Source of the DNA: JAOARY01 sp045345765 | GTDB lineage: Bacteria; Bacillota; Clostridia; Peptostreptococcales; Peptostreptococcaceae | NCBI GenBank assembly: GCA_045345765.1 | Contig: CP148265.1 | Span: 434,001 to 498,000 of the forward strand | DNA: 64,000 nt | Direction: 5' to 3' | Shown: positions 1 to 9,927 of the stretch, piece by piece | Position numbering within the stretch: position 1 is the first letter of the stretch | Layout: every line of letters begins with the position of its first letter | Made by a program: the position numbers and the translations under genes | The notes under the pieces: generated by a model | The model's input: only the letters and a program-made list of their open reading frames with translations | Databases searched by the model: none | Told to the model about the DNA's origin: nothing

Positions 1-3
1 CAT
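1..3 (-). other. Start codon of the next gene of the lactate operon (gene lies outside the window)
   Basis: The first three bases are CAT, an ATG on the minus strand. A strong Shine-Dalgarno sequence (GGAGGG on the minus strand, about positions 9-14) precedes it, overlapping the etfA stop codon. In lactate operons with this gene order the gene after etfA is normally the FAD-linked lactate dehydrogenase (GlcD/LctD type). That identity is inferred from context only, because no coding sequence beyond the start codon is visible. Confidence 0.6.
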
Positions 4-13
4 GGTAACCCTC

Positions 14-1222
14 CTATTTAGCTTCTTTTAAATTATTAATAAAATTTTTATTTGCTTTTATATTTTGGATTAATTTAGGTATTATATTGTATATATCACC
101 TTTTAGAATATAATGTGCTGTATTAAATATCTGTGCATTCTCATCTTCATCTATAGATATTATACAATCAGAATTATTCATCCCTGCCACAAATTGAATC
201 GCACCAGAAACTCCACATGTTATTATAAGCTTTGGCTTTACAGTTCTTCCACTTAGTCCTATTTGCTTTTTAGGATCTATCCATCCTGACTCAATAAGAG
301 GTCTAGTTCCTGCAACTTGAGCTTTTAAAATATCTGCAAGTTCATAAATCATAGCCAAATCTTCTTCCTTTTTTATGGCTCTACCTGCAACTATTATAAT
401 TTCTGCATCTTCTATAGTTTCTACTTTTTCCTTTTGCTTGATTTCCAATACTTCTATATTGGATTTTAATCCTTTTATTTGACATTCTATAATCTTACCT
501 TCAGGGTTTGATATTTTCTTTGGAGCATCAAAAATTTTATATCTAACTGTTGCAAATTGTGGTCTATGATTTGGAGTATGAATATGAGCCATTATATTTC
601 CACCAAAAGCAGGTCTTATTTGATCTAAATCTGTATTTTCTTGCATATCCAATATCGTACAATCCGCAGTAAGTCCTGTTTTAAATCTTGCAGCAACTCT
701 AGGAGCTAAAGAACGACCTATAGTAGTTCCACCTACTAATATAGTTCCTGGTTTTTTATTTTTGATAAAATCTTCAAAGACCTTTGTATAAGGCTCTATT
801 CTAAAATGCTTTAAGTCCTTATCATCATAAATATAAACTTCATCTACACCATATTCCAAAATTTCATTTGCTTTATTCTTTATATTTTCACCCATAAATA
901 AAGCATATACCTTTTGATTTATTTTCTTAGCCATTTCTAAAGCTTTTCCAATCAATTCAAATGTAACTGGATGTATATCTGAATTAACATGATCTACATA
1001 TACACATATTCCATTCCAATTTTCTTTATCTATTTTAATTATCTTATCTTCTACAAATTCAAAGGCACCACTAGGTCCTTTTTTGACACATATCTTACAC
1101 ATCTTACATGCAGCATTTATTTCTACTGTATTACCATTTTCTTCTATCGCACCAAAAGGACATAGTTTGATTACAGAATTTATATCATTTATTTTTTCTT
1201 GATTAATTACAATTTTAGCCAT
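14..1222 (-). CDS. etfA: Electron transfer flavoprotein alpha subunit with N-terminal ferredoxin-like domain
   Basis: 402-residue EtfA. The first ~70 residues are an extra ferredoxin-like domain with four cysteines (C21, C39, C42, C45) able to hold one [4Fe-4S] cluster. The remainder is the normal EtfA nucleotide-binding and FAD-binding region, including the SGRTVKPKL...CGVSGAIQ signature near residues 315-345. In Acetobacterium-type lactate dehydrogenase/Etf complexes this form of EtfA receives electrons when lactate oxidation is driven by ferredoxin oxidation with NAD reduction (flavin-based confurcation). It lies 11 bp downstream of etfB and abuts the next start codon, so it is clearly in an operon. 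It could be called lctC. The function is known for the family; the lactate assignment comes from the adjacent permease and operators. Confidence 0.93.
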   Translation of the reverse strand: MAKIVINQEKINDINSVIKLCPFGAIEENGNTVEINAACKMCKICVKKGPSGAFEFVEDKIIKIDKENWNGICVYVDHVNSDIHPVTFELIGKALEMAKKINQKVYALFMGENIKNKANEILEYGVDEVYIYDDKDLKHFRIEPYTKVFEDFIKNKKPGTILVGGTTIGRSLAPRVAARFKTGLTADCTILDMQENTDLDQIRPAFGGNIMAHIHTPNHRPQFATVRYKIFDAPKKISNPEGKIIECQIKGLKSNIEVLEIKQKEKVETIEDAEIIIVAGRAIKKEEDLAMIYELADILKAQVAGTRPLIESGWIDPKKQIGLSGRTVKPKLIITCGVSGAIQFVAGMNNSDCIISIDEDENAQIFNTAHYILKGDIYNIIPKLIQNIKANKNFINNLKEAK

Positions 1223-1233
1223 TCTAATCCCTC

Positions 1234-2022
1234 CTATAAAAACTTAAGTTCAGCTAATTTATCATATAATTGTTCTGCCAAAGAATCATCATCACCATCA
1301 AATACTTCATTTTTATTATTTGATTCTGGTGGAAAAATTCTTTTAACTTGAGTTGGTGAACCATTAAGACCATAATTATTTTCATCTTGATCTGAAAAAT
1401 CTTTAAGTCCATATTCCTTTATAATCTTATCTTTAGTTTCTATCTTTAGTTTAAAAGAAGGTAATCTCGGCTGAAAAATTCCTTTTTCTACAGTTATAAG
1501 ACATGGATATTTAATTCTTGCAATTTCTAAAGTATCTGGCATATCCATTTCAACAATCATATCTTTTTCATTTATCTCAATTATTCTTGTTACATTTGCA
1601 ATATGAGGGATATCTAAAAATTCCGCCATTTCAGGCCCTACTTGAGCAGTATCTCCATCAGTAGTCATCTTCCCACAAATTATTAAATCAACCTCATTTA
1701 TTTTTTTTATTCCTTGAGCTAAAGTATAAGCAGTTGCTAAAACATCCGCTCCTGCAAATTTTCTATCACTAATAAGTATGGCTTCATCTGCCCCCATCAT
1801 ATAAGCTTCTTTTAATATCTCTTTAGCTTGAGGTGGACCCATAGTTATTGCATTTATAGTTGCATTATTCTCTTCCTTTATTCTAATTGCGCTTTCTAAG
1901 GCATATAAATCATATGGATTCATCTTAGAATCTATACCATCTCTTTTTAGAACACCTGTAACACTATCAACTTCAACATTTGTTGTTCCTGGAACTTGTT
2001 TTATACATACAGCTATATTCAA
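1234..2022 (-). CDS. etfB: Electron transfer flavoprotein beta subunit
   Basis: 262-residue EtfB. It starts with the typical MNIAVCIKQVPGT motif and carries the AMP/FAD-binding region (MNPYDLYALE, GKMTTDGDTAQVGPE, around residues 35-135). It forms the heterodimer with the downstream EtfA and, in bifurcating Etf proteins, carries the flavin that exchanges electrons with NAD. The start codon is TTG (minus strand of CAA at 2020-2022), supported by a strong GAAGGAGG ribosome binding site about 8 bases upstream. A FadR-type operator lies in the 76-bp gap to lctP, suggesting additional local control of the etf genes. Equivalent to lctB of lactate operons. Confidence 0.93.
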   Translation of the reverse strand: MNIAVCIKQVPGTTNVEVDSVTGVLKRDGIDSKMNPYDLYALESAIRIKEENNATINAITMGPPQAKEILKEAYMMGADEAILISDRKFAGADVLATAYTLAQGIKKINEVDLIICGKMTTDGDTAQVGPEMAEFLDIPHIANVTRIIEINEKDMIVEMDMPDTLEIARIKYPCLITVEKGIFQPRLPSFKLKIETKDKIIKEYGLKDFSDQDENNYGLNGSPTQVKRIFPPESNNKNEVFDGDDDSLAEQLYDKLAELKFL

Positions 2023-2054
2023 ATTAATTCCTCCTTCGAATTAAATATTTCTCT

Positions 2055-2071
2055 AATTGGTCATACCAGTT
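2055..2071. promoter_or_regulatory. FadR/LldR-type operator upstream of etfB
   Basis: AATTGGTCATACCAGTT contains the palindromic core TGGT-CAT-ACCA, the classic half-site arrangement for GntR/FadR-family repressors such as LldR and PdhR. The same 11-bp core occurs in opposite orientation in the lctP promoter at 3715-3725. It lies 33-49 bp upstream of the etfB start, probably as a secondary operator for the downstream genes. The likely ligand protein is the GntR regulator encoded at 3805-4506. Confidence 0.72.
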
Positions 2072-2098
2072 AAATCAAAAAAATATTCATACCATTTT

Positions 2099-3694
2099 TT
2101 ACAAAACAAAGTTTATAAAATTTGAACCTACGAAAACTAAAAAACCTAAAAATAAAACATATATTATACAAAACTGTATTGTTCTATTAAATATTTTGCC
2201 TTCAAAACCAATTAATCCTGTTGCTGAAGTTGCTACAGCTATACTCTGAGGTGAAATCATTTTCCCAGCAGTCGCACCAGATGTATTTGCCGCAGCCAAC
2301 CAATAGGGGTTTATATTTATTGAATTTGCCACTTCATATTGTAATGAACCAAATAAAATATTTGAAGATGTATCACTACCTGTTAAGAATGTTCCAAGCG
2401 CTCCTATCATTGGTGAAATTATAGGAAAATAACTTCCTGTAACTTTGACTAATATTAATGCTATTGATGTAACCATCCCACTATAACCCATCAATTTTGC
2501 CATAGATACTATTGATACTACTGTTATTATTGATTTTGATAATTGTTTTATAGTTGATATAAACACCTTTATTATTTGATTTAATTTTGCACCTTGTATC
2601 AACCCACCTATAAAAGTTGCAATTATTATAAGAGAACCTGGAGTTGATATCCATTTAAATGATATTTCTTTTGCTCCAATACCAGTATATATTTGTATGC
2701 TTGTTTTAAAATGAGATAAAAATTCATTTACTGGTTTAAATAAAGGGCTTGATCCTATTATAAATATAAAAATAAGTATATAAGGTAACCATGCTAAAAT
2801 ACAATCTTTGAAACTAAGATTTACAACTTCACCTTTATAAGCTACACTTTCATTCCTTACTCCCAAAGTTTTGCTGTTATAATTTTTTAAGTTAGTTTCA
2901 GACTCATTTTTATTATGGAAAACCTTTGCCAAAGTTATAGTTGTAGCCATACTACATATACTACCGATAAGTGCAGGAAGTTGAGCTCCTAAATATTTTG
3001 CAACTAATACTTGTGGTACTGCAAAAGAAATACCAGACATTAAAGTTATAAAAAATACTCCTTTTAAACCCTTTATGCTTTGTTTTGTCATTATAACTAA
3101 TGTAAAAGGAACTATTATTATAAATAATACTAATTGAATTGAAACTGCATAACTTAAATCAAAAATATTTAAGTCTAAAATTTGAGCTAAAGTTATTACA
3201 GGTATTCCAACTGCACCAAATGCTGTTGGTACAGTATTAGCAATAAGACATATAACAGCTGCGAATAAAGGATTAAATCCTAATGATGCTAATATACTTG
3301 CAGGTATTGCCACAGCAGTTCCATACCCTGCAACAGCTTCTAAAAACCCACCAAACCCCCAAGCTAAGATTAATACTTGTATTCTTTGGTCTGATGTAAT
3401 ACTAGAAAGCATCATCTTTATCTTGTCCATACTCTTTGTTTCTAATGATAAATTATAAGTAAATATTGCTGCTATTATAACTATCATTATTGGCCATAAA
3501 GCAATCAAACTCCCTTCTAACACTGCTGTTAATGCATCTAACATATTCATTTTAAATAAAAATATTGATAATAAAAATGTTATTAAAAGTGTAGTACTAC
3601 ATGCTTTATGTGCTGGTACTTTTAATGTTCCTAATGAAATTATTAAAAATATTATAGGAACTATAGCAAAACAAAATAAAAAATATTCATTCAT
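2099..3694 (-). CDS. lctP: L-lactate permease (LctP family)
   Basis: 531-residue polytopic membrane protein with about 12-14 hydrophobic segments and the LctP-family features: a conserved GGFLEAVAGYGTAVAIP loop near residues 113-130 and TGSDTSSNILFG near 437-448. It imports lactate (and possibly glycolate) with protons. It is the first gene of the lactate operon and is preceded by a strong promoter, an operator and an AAGGTGG ribosome binding site. The two etf genes follow after 76 bp. Length is normal for the family. Together with the Etf genes and the start codon at the window edge this makes a complete lactate uptake and oxidation operon. Confidence 0.95.
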   Translation of the reverse strand: MNEYFLFCFAIVPIIFLIISLGTLKVPAHKACSTTLLITFLLSIFLFKMNMLDALTAVLEGSLIALWPIMIVIIAAIFTYNLSLETKSMDKIKMMLSSITSDQRIQVLILAWGFGGFLEAVAGYGTAVAIPASILASLGFNPLFAAVICLIANTVPTAFGAVGIPVITLAQILDLNIFDLSYAVSIQLVLFIIIVPFTLVIMTKQSIKGLKGVFFITLMSGISFAVPQVLVAKYLGAQLPALIGSICSMATTITLAKVFHNKNESETNLKNYNSKTLGVRNESVAYKGEVVNLSFKDCILAWLPYILIFIFIIGSSPLFKPVNEFLSHFKTSIQIYTGIGAKEISFKWISTPGSLIIIATFIGGLIQGAKLNQIIKVFISTIKQLSKSIITVVSIVSMAKLMGYSGMVTSIALILVKVTGSYFPIISPMIGALGTFLTGSDTSSNILFGSLQYEVANSININPYWLAAANTSGATAGKMISPQSIAVATSATGLIGFEGKIFNRTIQFCIIYVLFLGFLVFVGSNFINFVL

Positions 3695-3714
3695 ATTTCC
3701 ACCACCTTCAAAAG

Positions 3715-3764
3715 TGGTATGACCAGTATGTCTTTATATTAATTTATTTTTCTGAATATTTCAA
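3715..3764 (-). promoter_or_regulatory. lctP promoter with FadR/LldR-type operator
   Basis: On the minus strand there is a -35 TTGAAA (3759-3764), a 17-bp spacer and a -10 TAATAT (3736-3741), placing the transcription start near 3729. The palindrome TGGTATGACCA (3715-3725) follows immediately, at about +4 to +14. A repressor bound there would block initiation. The core is identical, inverted, to the operator at 2058-2068. The regulator is most likely the adjacent GntR protein, with lactate as the inferred inducer. Confidence 0.78.
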
Positions 3765-3781
3765 TATTAATTTTTTATTTA

Positions 3782-3818
3782 ACAAAAAAAAACTATCATA
3801 TGTTTTAGTATGATAGTT
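3782..3818 (-). terminator. Intrinsic terminator of the gntR regulator gene
   Basis: A 10-bp perfect stem (AACTATCATA at 3791-3800 with TATGATAGTT at 3809-3818) is followed on the minus strand by a run of nine T. The stem overlaps the last codons of the regulator gene. It separates gntR transcription from the lctP promoter just downstream. Confidence 0.8.
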
Positions 3819-4506
3819 CTTCCATAGCACTATTTATAGACTCTAAATGTTCTTTCATTGCTTTAATAGCTTTTTTTTCATCTGACTCTATAATCGCATC
3901 AACTATATCTTCATGTTGTTTTATTAACAAAGGTTTGTTCTTTTCTTCTTTCAAGATTAACTTTCTTGAATCTTTGATAAATGAATCCATTAGTGATTCT
4001 ATCGTATCTAATAAAGTTATCATAAGATAATTATTTGATATCTTGGCTATTTTATAATGCAATTTTTTATCTATTTTTGAACTTTCTAATTCATCTTTTG
4101 AATTCTTTAATTCATCAATATATTTTTTTAATTCTTCTAAATCATCTCTTGTAGCTCTTTTGCTAGCTAATTTTACAGCCTCTATTTCTATACTCATCCT
4201 TATTTCTAATATATCACTTGCTTTCCCATTGTTTAGCATAAACATAATTGATAAAGGCTCAAATAATGTATCTTTTAGATTACCTCTTATAAAATTACCT
4301 TCTCCTTGTCTACTTTCTACAAGTCCAATAATCTCTAATCCCCTTAAAGCTTCCCTTATAGAGGCCCTACTCACTTTTAATTGTTCTACCAAAGTCCTTT
4401 CAGATGGAAGCTTATCCCCTTTTTTTAATTCTCCTTTTAAAATCATATATTGTATTTGTTCTATAACTTGTTGATATACTTTTTTATTTTTTATAGGCTT
4501 AAACAT
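3805..4506 (-). CDS. GntR/FadR-family transcriptional regulator, probable lactate regulator
   Basis: 233 residues. The N-terminal winged helix (about residues 8-75) contains KGDKLPSERTLVEQLKVSRASIREALRGLE, and the C-terminal all-helical FCD ligand-binding domain spans about residues 85-220. This is the FadR subgroup that includes LldR/LutR lactate regulators, which bind TGGT-N3-ACCA operators; two such operators lie in the neighbouring lctP-etf operon. It has its own -10-like TATAAT at 4538-4543 and a terminator at its 3' end. No TGGT/ACCA palindrome is seen in its own promoter, so strong autoregulation is not indicated. Assignment to lactate is by context. Confidence 0.85.
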   Translation of the reverse strand: MFKPIKNKKVYQQVIEQIQYMILKGELKKGDKLPSERTLVEQLKVSRASIREALRGLEIIGLVESRQGEGNFIRGNLKDTLFEPLSIMFMLNNGKASDILEIRMSIEIEAVKLASKRATRDDLEELKKYIDELKNSKDELESSKIDKKLHYKIAKISNNYLMITLLDTIESLMDSFIKDSRKLILKEEKNKPLLIKQHEDIVDAIIESDEKKAIKAMKEHLESINSAMEELSY

Positions 4507-4608
4507 TTTTAATACTCCCTTATATATTATTACTACTATTATATCCTAAACATATTCATATATTTAAACAATTAAAAAAACATATATAAATTTATTATTT
4601 TATAAATA

Positions 4609-4645
4609 AAAAATGAGATTCGCTATAATACGAATCTCATTTTTT
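4609..4645. terminator. Bidirectional terminator downstream of bioY
   Basis: A 14-bp inverted repeat (AAAAATGAGATTCG at 4609-4622 with CGAATCTCATTTTT at 4631-4644) carries A-rich and T-rich flanks, as for an intrinsic terminator. It ends the minus-strand bioY transcript and shields the gntR promoter. Confidence 0.72.
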
Positions 4646-4693
4646 GATATAATTTGGCTAAAATTACACTTTATAAAATATTAAATTTATTTG

Positions 4694-5248
4694 TTAATTT
4701 ACAAAATCTAATATACTTATTTTTAATCTATTATATATAGTTACAGCAAGTGGTACAGATATTATAGTTTTTACTATATCGCCAATTATATAAGGCACTA
4801 CGCCTACCATAAATGCTTTAGAAAGCTCCATGCCCGTAACTTTCGAAAGCCAATAAAAACCTATTAAATAAACAATTCCAGCTCCAAATAAAAAAGTCTT
4901 AATATAAAGCGATATTGATATTTTTAACTTTCCTTTTAGCATTGATAATAATGTTGTTCCTATTAGATATCCTAATAAATATCCTCCTGTTGGTCCAACT
5001 ATTACAGAAAGTCCTGCACTTCCACCTGCAAAAACAGGAAGCCCAATTGCACCAAGTAATAAATACGTAAAAAATGCTAAAAATGCAGATACAGGATCTA
5101 ATATAAGACCTGTTAACATTACTCCTATACCTTGTCCCGTTATAGGTACTGGTGAAAATGGTAGTGGAATAGATATATAACTCATAACAACTAAGATTGC
5201 TGTAAACATAGATGCTCTAACTAAATTTTTCGAACTAATATTATTCAT
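4694..5248 (-). CDS. bioY: Biotin transporter BioY (ECF substrate-binding component)
   Basis: 184-residue integral membrane protein of the BioY family with about six membrane segments and the family motifs PVPITGQ and GPTGGYLLGY. It is the biotin-specific S component and works with a shared energy-coupling (EcfAA'T) module encoded elsewhere. The frame is open 75 bp further upstream, but that extension contains the promoter and the BirA operators, so translation must begin at the ATG at 5246-5248, which has a good GAGGTG ribosome binding site. It is a single-gene transcription unit ending in the hairpin at 4609-4645. Regulation by BirA and biotin is strongly suggested by the upstream sites. 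Confidence 0.93.
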   Translation of the reverse strand: MNNISSKNLVRASMFTAILVVMSYISIPLPFSPVPITGQGIGVMLTGLILDPVSAFLAFFTYLLLGAIGLPVFAGGSAGLSVIVGPTGGYLLGYLIGTTLLSMLKGKLKISISLYIKTFLFGAGIVYLIGFYWLSKVTGMELSKAFMVGVVPYIIGDIVKTIISVPLAVTIYNRLKISILDFVN

Positions 5249-5261
5249 AAAAACACCTCTT

Positions 5262-5342
5262 GTTAACTTATTTTTTTTATTAGTTAACATTATTTTAATA
5301 AATATTTTTTTCTTTGTCAACATCTTTTAAGTTTAAGTTAAC
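5262..5342 (-). promoter_or_regulatory. bioY promoter with two tandem BirA operators
   Basis: Minus-strand promoter: -35 TTGACA (5315-5320), 17-bp spacer, -10 TAAAAT (5292-5297). Two BirA-type palindromes overlap it. Operator 1 is GTTAAC-N15-GTTAAC (5262-5288), covering the transcription start. Operator 2 is GTCAAC-N15-GTTAAC (5316-5342), covering the -35. The N15 spacing matches Gram-positive BirA sites. This predicts repression by biotinyl-AMP-loaded BirA dimers and shows that the bioY start codon is the ATG at 5248. Confidence 0.88.
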
Positions 5343-5364
5343 TAAATTGAGGTATATATTTTTT

Positions 5365-6423
5365 CTAATGTATATTTAATATCACCTTTATTAATGTTTC
5401 AAATTTTTTATTATCTTCTTTACTTAAAGTCTTTAACCAAAAATCTAATTGATTTTTATCTTTTGGATATATAAGTCCTTTTATATCATTTATTTTATTT
5501 TTTAGATTTTGTTTTTTATTTTGATCATATAAAAATATACTTACAAAACCTTCTGAATCAATGGTTAGTATTTTATTATTATATTTTTTATCATATACTT
5601 GTATTTTGCTATTCAATCTTCTTTTTATAAGTTTTTGGTCATGTTTGCTCTTTTTTATAAGCTTCAAAATCAGTTTCATATAAAAACTTTCATCTTCGTC
5701 TAATTTAATACTTGATTCATCAAAAAATTCTTTTTTTGTCATCTTAAGGTTCTTAATTTTATCTTTTTTACCCTCTATATATCTAATTTTATAAACCTCT
5801 TCAACTAAATTTTGATTATCTATATAATTTTTAATTTCCATAAAATCAATTATAATATTTTTTAATTCTTCGTTTACTGCATTTAATTTCATCTGCAATT
5901 CATTGTTAAAATAATCCGTAACATATAATACTTTTATTCTTTTTAATTCTAAATTTTCCTTTAGATATTCCTTGTAATTATTTATATCTATTTTGAACTT
6001 CTTTTCTATATTATTTCTTATATCTATATCTTCATCAATAAAATCTATTATATTTTCTATATTTGATTTTATAAGAGTTGTATATTCAAATATCTGTCCT
6101 ATATTTTCTCTTATAGTTCTTGTATCTTTTAATAATTTCGTTTCTACTATCAAAATTTCAGCTTTTTTGTTTATATAACAAAGATCTAATTTGTATATTT
6201 TATCATCTGAATATAATTTAAATTCTTCACCCAAAAAAACTAAATCCTCTTTAAAAATTTCTTCTAATATATTTTTACACTCTAATTTTAAAATTTTTTC
6301 TTTTTCAAATTCTTTTTTATTTAATATCTTATATTCTTCATTGTTTTTAATAATTATTTTATCCACATGATCACATCCTAGCTGATAATTATTTATTTTA
6401 AAGGGAATAATATGAATAGTCAT
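5365..6423 (-). CDS. Uncharacterised protein with PD-(D/E)XK nuclease-like core
   Basis: 352 residues, no signal peptide, lysine/glutamate-rich. Residues ~60-125 look like a restriction-endonuclease-like fold: strand-D80, then ILIVETK with E94 and K96, then a helix with QIFEY, the arrangement seen in NucS/DUF91-like and NERD-like nucleases. The rest (about residues 130-352) has no family that I recognise. It is transcribed divergently from the ParA cassette across a 239-bp AT-rich gap, so shared function is possible but not shown. The start at 6421-6423 has no strong ribosome binding site; the next in-frame alternatives are not better. Confidence 0.55.
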   Translation of the reverse strand: MTIHIIPFKINNYQLGCDHVDKIIIKNNEEYKILNKKEFEKEKILKLECKNILEEIFKEDLVFLGEEFKLYSDDKIYKLDLCYINKKAEILIVETKLLKDTRTIRENIGQIFEYTTLIKSNIENIIDFIDEDIDIRNNIEKKFKIDINNYKEYLKENLELKRIKVLYVTDYFNNELQMKLNAVNEELKNIIIDFMEIKNYIDNQNLVEEVYKIRYIEGKKDKIKNLKMTKKEFFDESSIKLDEDESFYMKLILKLIKKSKHDQKLIKRRLNSKIQVYDKKYNNKILTIDSEGFVSIFLYDQNKKQNLKNKINDIKGLIYPKDKNQLDFWLKTLSKEDNKKFETLIKVILNIH

Positions 6424-6662
6424 ATTATATTATGTAGCTACTACGTCAATTTAAATTACAACTATATACTATGTTTACTTTTAATTTATAAAACAATATC
6501 TTAACATAACAACTAATCCTAACACTTATTCTTAAATATATACCTTATTTTATAAATATTATTAAAATTTTTTTTATTTTGATTTTACATATAAAACTAT
6601 GAATATTTATAAAAAATACTTATAATTATAATAACATCATATTACAAAGGGAGGTTTTTACT

Positions 6663-7421
6663 TTGAAAAAAATAGCTATAATGAATCAAAAGGGTGGAGT
6701 AGGTAAATCCACTTTAACTTATAATATTGCACATGGACTTTCTTTAAGAAATAAAAAAATACTTTTAATTGATTTGGATGGTCAAAATGATAGTTCTTTA
6801 TTCTTAGGATACTCTAGTGAAGATAGTGAAGATAATAATAAAACATTCTTTCATCTAATTGATAAAAGATATCCTGCAAAATTACATGAATGCATAAAGA
6901 AAGCTAGACATAATTTAGATTTAATTCCAAACTCAAATATCTCACAAATAGAAGCAGAATTTAATAGAGAAGCTAGAATAGATTTGCTTTTACATGAAGT
7001 TTTAAAAGATTTAAATAATATGGATTATGATTATGTATTTTTTGATTCTGGTCCTCAAAGAACAAAAATAAACGATGCTATTCTTTGTTATGTTGATAGT
7101 ATAATAATGCCAGTTCAAGTTGAGGCTGCCAGCGTTAGAGCTACAGGTAATATGTATGACTATCTATCTGACTTGAGACTAGATGGGGATAAGATAAAAA
7201 TGATAATTCCAAATATGATGGATAAAAGAAATAATGATGCTAAAGAAAATTTGGATATCTTAAAAATGACACATGAAGACAGTATAAAAATAACTTCACC
7301 TATTTATAGAAGAGTTAAAATAACTGAAGCTGGTAAAAACGGACAATCAGTATTTGAATATGATAAAGAATCAGAGAAGATGTTTATCGAAGTTGTAAAA
7401 ACTATAGAAGAGGAGATTTAA
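6663..7421 (+). CDS. ParA/Soj-family ATPase
   Basis: 252 residues with the deviant Walker A motif KGGVGKST (residues 10-17) whose first lysine marks the ParA/MinD family, followed by the Walker A' and B regions (LLIDLDGQND; YDYVFFDSGPQ). These proteins form ATP-dependent dimers that position DNA, plasmids or protein assemblies. The start is TTG (6663-6665) with a strong AAAGGGAGG site 8 bases upstream. It is the first gene of a compact three-gene cassette: the next gene starts 1 bp after the stop. The usual chromosomal ParA partner ParB (with a CTPase/HTH) is not recognisable here. Instead the partner is a low-complexity linker protein and a BrxC/BrxD-like ATPase. Confidence 0.88.
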   Translation: MKKIAIMNQKGGVGKSTLTYNIAHGLSLRNKKILLIDLDGQNDSSLFLGYSSEDSEDNNKTFFHLIDKRYPAKLHECIKKARHNLDLIPNSNISQIEAEFNREARIDLLLHEVLKDLNNMDYDYVFFDSGPQRTKINDAILCYVDSIIMPVQVEAASVRATGNMYDYLSDLRLDGDKIKMIIPNMMDKRNNDAKENLDILKMTHEDSIKITSPIYRRVKITEAGKNGQSVFEYDKESEKMFIEVVKTIEEEI

Positions 7422-7422
7422 C

Positions 7423-8682
<1,260 letters not shown>

Positions 8683-8683
8683 A

Positions 8684-9892
8684 ATGAATAAATTTAGTGA
8701 CATTGAACAAAGCGATTGTGCCAAGATAGCAGAATCTTTTAGACATGGGTCTATGCCCATTTCTTTTTATAAAAAGCTTTGTATTGGTAGAACAAGTGAA
8801 ATTGCTTATTTTAATAAAATTTTAAATAAGATAAATGATAAGAGCTATTCTTATGTAAAATTTTTAAAAGGCGAATATGGAAGCGGAAAAACTTTTTTAC
8901 TTAATATTGTAAAAGAACTTGGACTTGAAAAGAATTTTGTCGTAGCTAAAATAGATTTAAATGGAAATGAAATTTTTTCAAAAATAGAAGATGTTTATTA
9001 TCTTGTTGTTAATAATCTTGAATCTATTTATGGTAAGGGACTTTATTCTATATTGGAAAATAAATTAAATAATGATAATATTGATATTGTTACAGATAAT
9101 TTACTAAAAATAAATCCTTTGTTTTCAATGATATTAAATAAATATTATCAAAATAAAGACAATATGGATATAAAAACAACAGCAATAAGTTATTTAACCG
9201 GAAACCATGAAAATATGTATATTGATTATCTTCATAACACTTTAGGACTTAAGTCAAAAATAAAAAATCAAAATGCATTATTATATTTAAACAGCCTATC
9301 TGAATTATTTAAAACACTTGGATTTAGTGGTTTTATAATCTTAGTTGATGAAATCGAAGCTATAAAATCTGCACATAATAGAAATTTAAGAGATAAAGCC
9401 TTATTTAATATAAGAACTTTATTTGATAAAGCAAACGAAAAATCAATTAATTCAACACTTTGGATATTTTCAGGGACAAATGATTTTTTTGTAGATAGCA
9501 AAAAAGGAATCAAATCTTATAATGCACTTTCAGATAGACTCTATCTTGAAGAATACAAATCTATGGATAATCCTATTATTAATTTAGATAAATTATCATT
9601 AGAAGATATAACAAGCCTTAGTTTTAATATATATGATATCTATAGAAATGCCTATAGATGGCCGTTAAATAACCATTATGATGAGGGACAAAAACTTATA
9701 CCTAATTATATACAGTTTAAGTATGATACCAATAAAACTTTTAATCACAGAATGAGAACTAGAGATATATTAAAAGATTTTATAAAAGACCTAGATAAAT
9801 GCAAGGAAAATTCTACAATGGAATATCTAAATTCTATTTCAAATAAAAACGCAGAAAGTATAAAAAGAGCATTAAATGATTTTATTTTTTAA
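8684..9892 (+). CDS. P-loop ATPase of the BrxC/BrxD (DUF2791) type
   Basis: 402 residues from the ATG at 8684. An in-frame GTG at 8675 overlaps the AGAGGTG ribosome binding site and is rejected as start. Features of the BrxC/BrxD (DUF2791) family are visible: the N-terminal segment AESFRHGSMP followed by IGR; Walker A KGEYGSGKT (G63-T70); Walker B FIILVDEIEAI near residue 225; and a sensor-like LWIFSGTNDFF near 265. In BREX phage defence BrxD is an AAA-type ATPase. Here no other BREX gene (brxL, pglZ, pglX) is nearby. It is the last gene of the ParA cassette, 1 bp after its neighbour. The family assignment rests on motif recognition only; the function in this context is unknown. Confidence 0.75.
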   Translation: MNKFSDIEQSDCAKIAESFRHGSMPISFYKKLCIGRTSEIAYFNKILNKINDKSYSYVKFLKGEYGSGKTFLLNIVKELGLEKNFVVAKIDLNGNEIFSKIEDVYYLVVNNLESIYGKGLYSILENKLNNDNIDIVTDNLLKINPLFSMILNKYYQNKDNMDIKTTAISYLTGNHENMYIDYLHNTLGLKSKIKNQNALLYLNSLSELFKTLGFSGFIILVDEIEAIKSAHNRNLRDKALFNIRTLFDKANEKSINSTLWIFSGTNDFFVDSKKGIKSYNALSDRLYLEEYKSMDNPIINLDKLSLEDITSLSFNIYDIYRNAYRWPLNNHYDEGQKLIPNYIQFKYDTNKTFNHRMRTRDILKDFIKDLDKCKENSTMEYLNSISNKNAESIKRALNDFIF

Positions 9893-9915
9893 AATCATTT
9901 ATGCTCTTTTTTATT
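9864..9915 (+). terminator. Terminator of the ParA cassette
   Basis: AAGAGCATTAAATGATTTTA and TAAAATCATTTATGCTCTT form a ~19-bp stem with one bulge around the stop codon, followed by a T-rich tract. It marks the end of the three-gene transcript. Confidence 0.8.
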
Positions 9916-9927
9916 TTTATAATAAGA

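Noticed and set aside
5249..5323. N-terminal extension of BioY from an upstream ATG
   Set aside because: The segment contains the promoter and BirA operator; the internal ATG has a good ribosome binding site and gives a normal BioY length.
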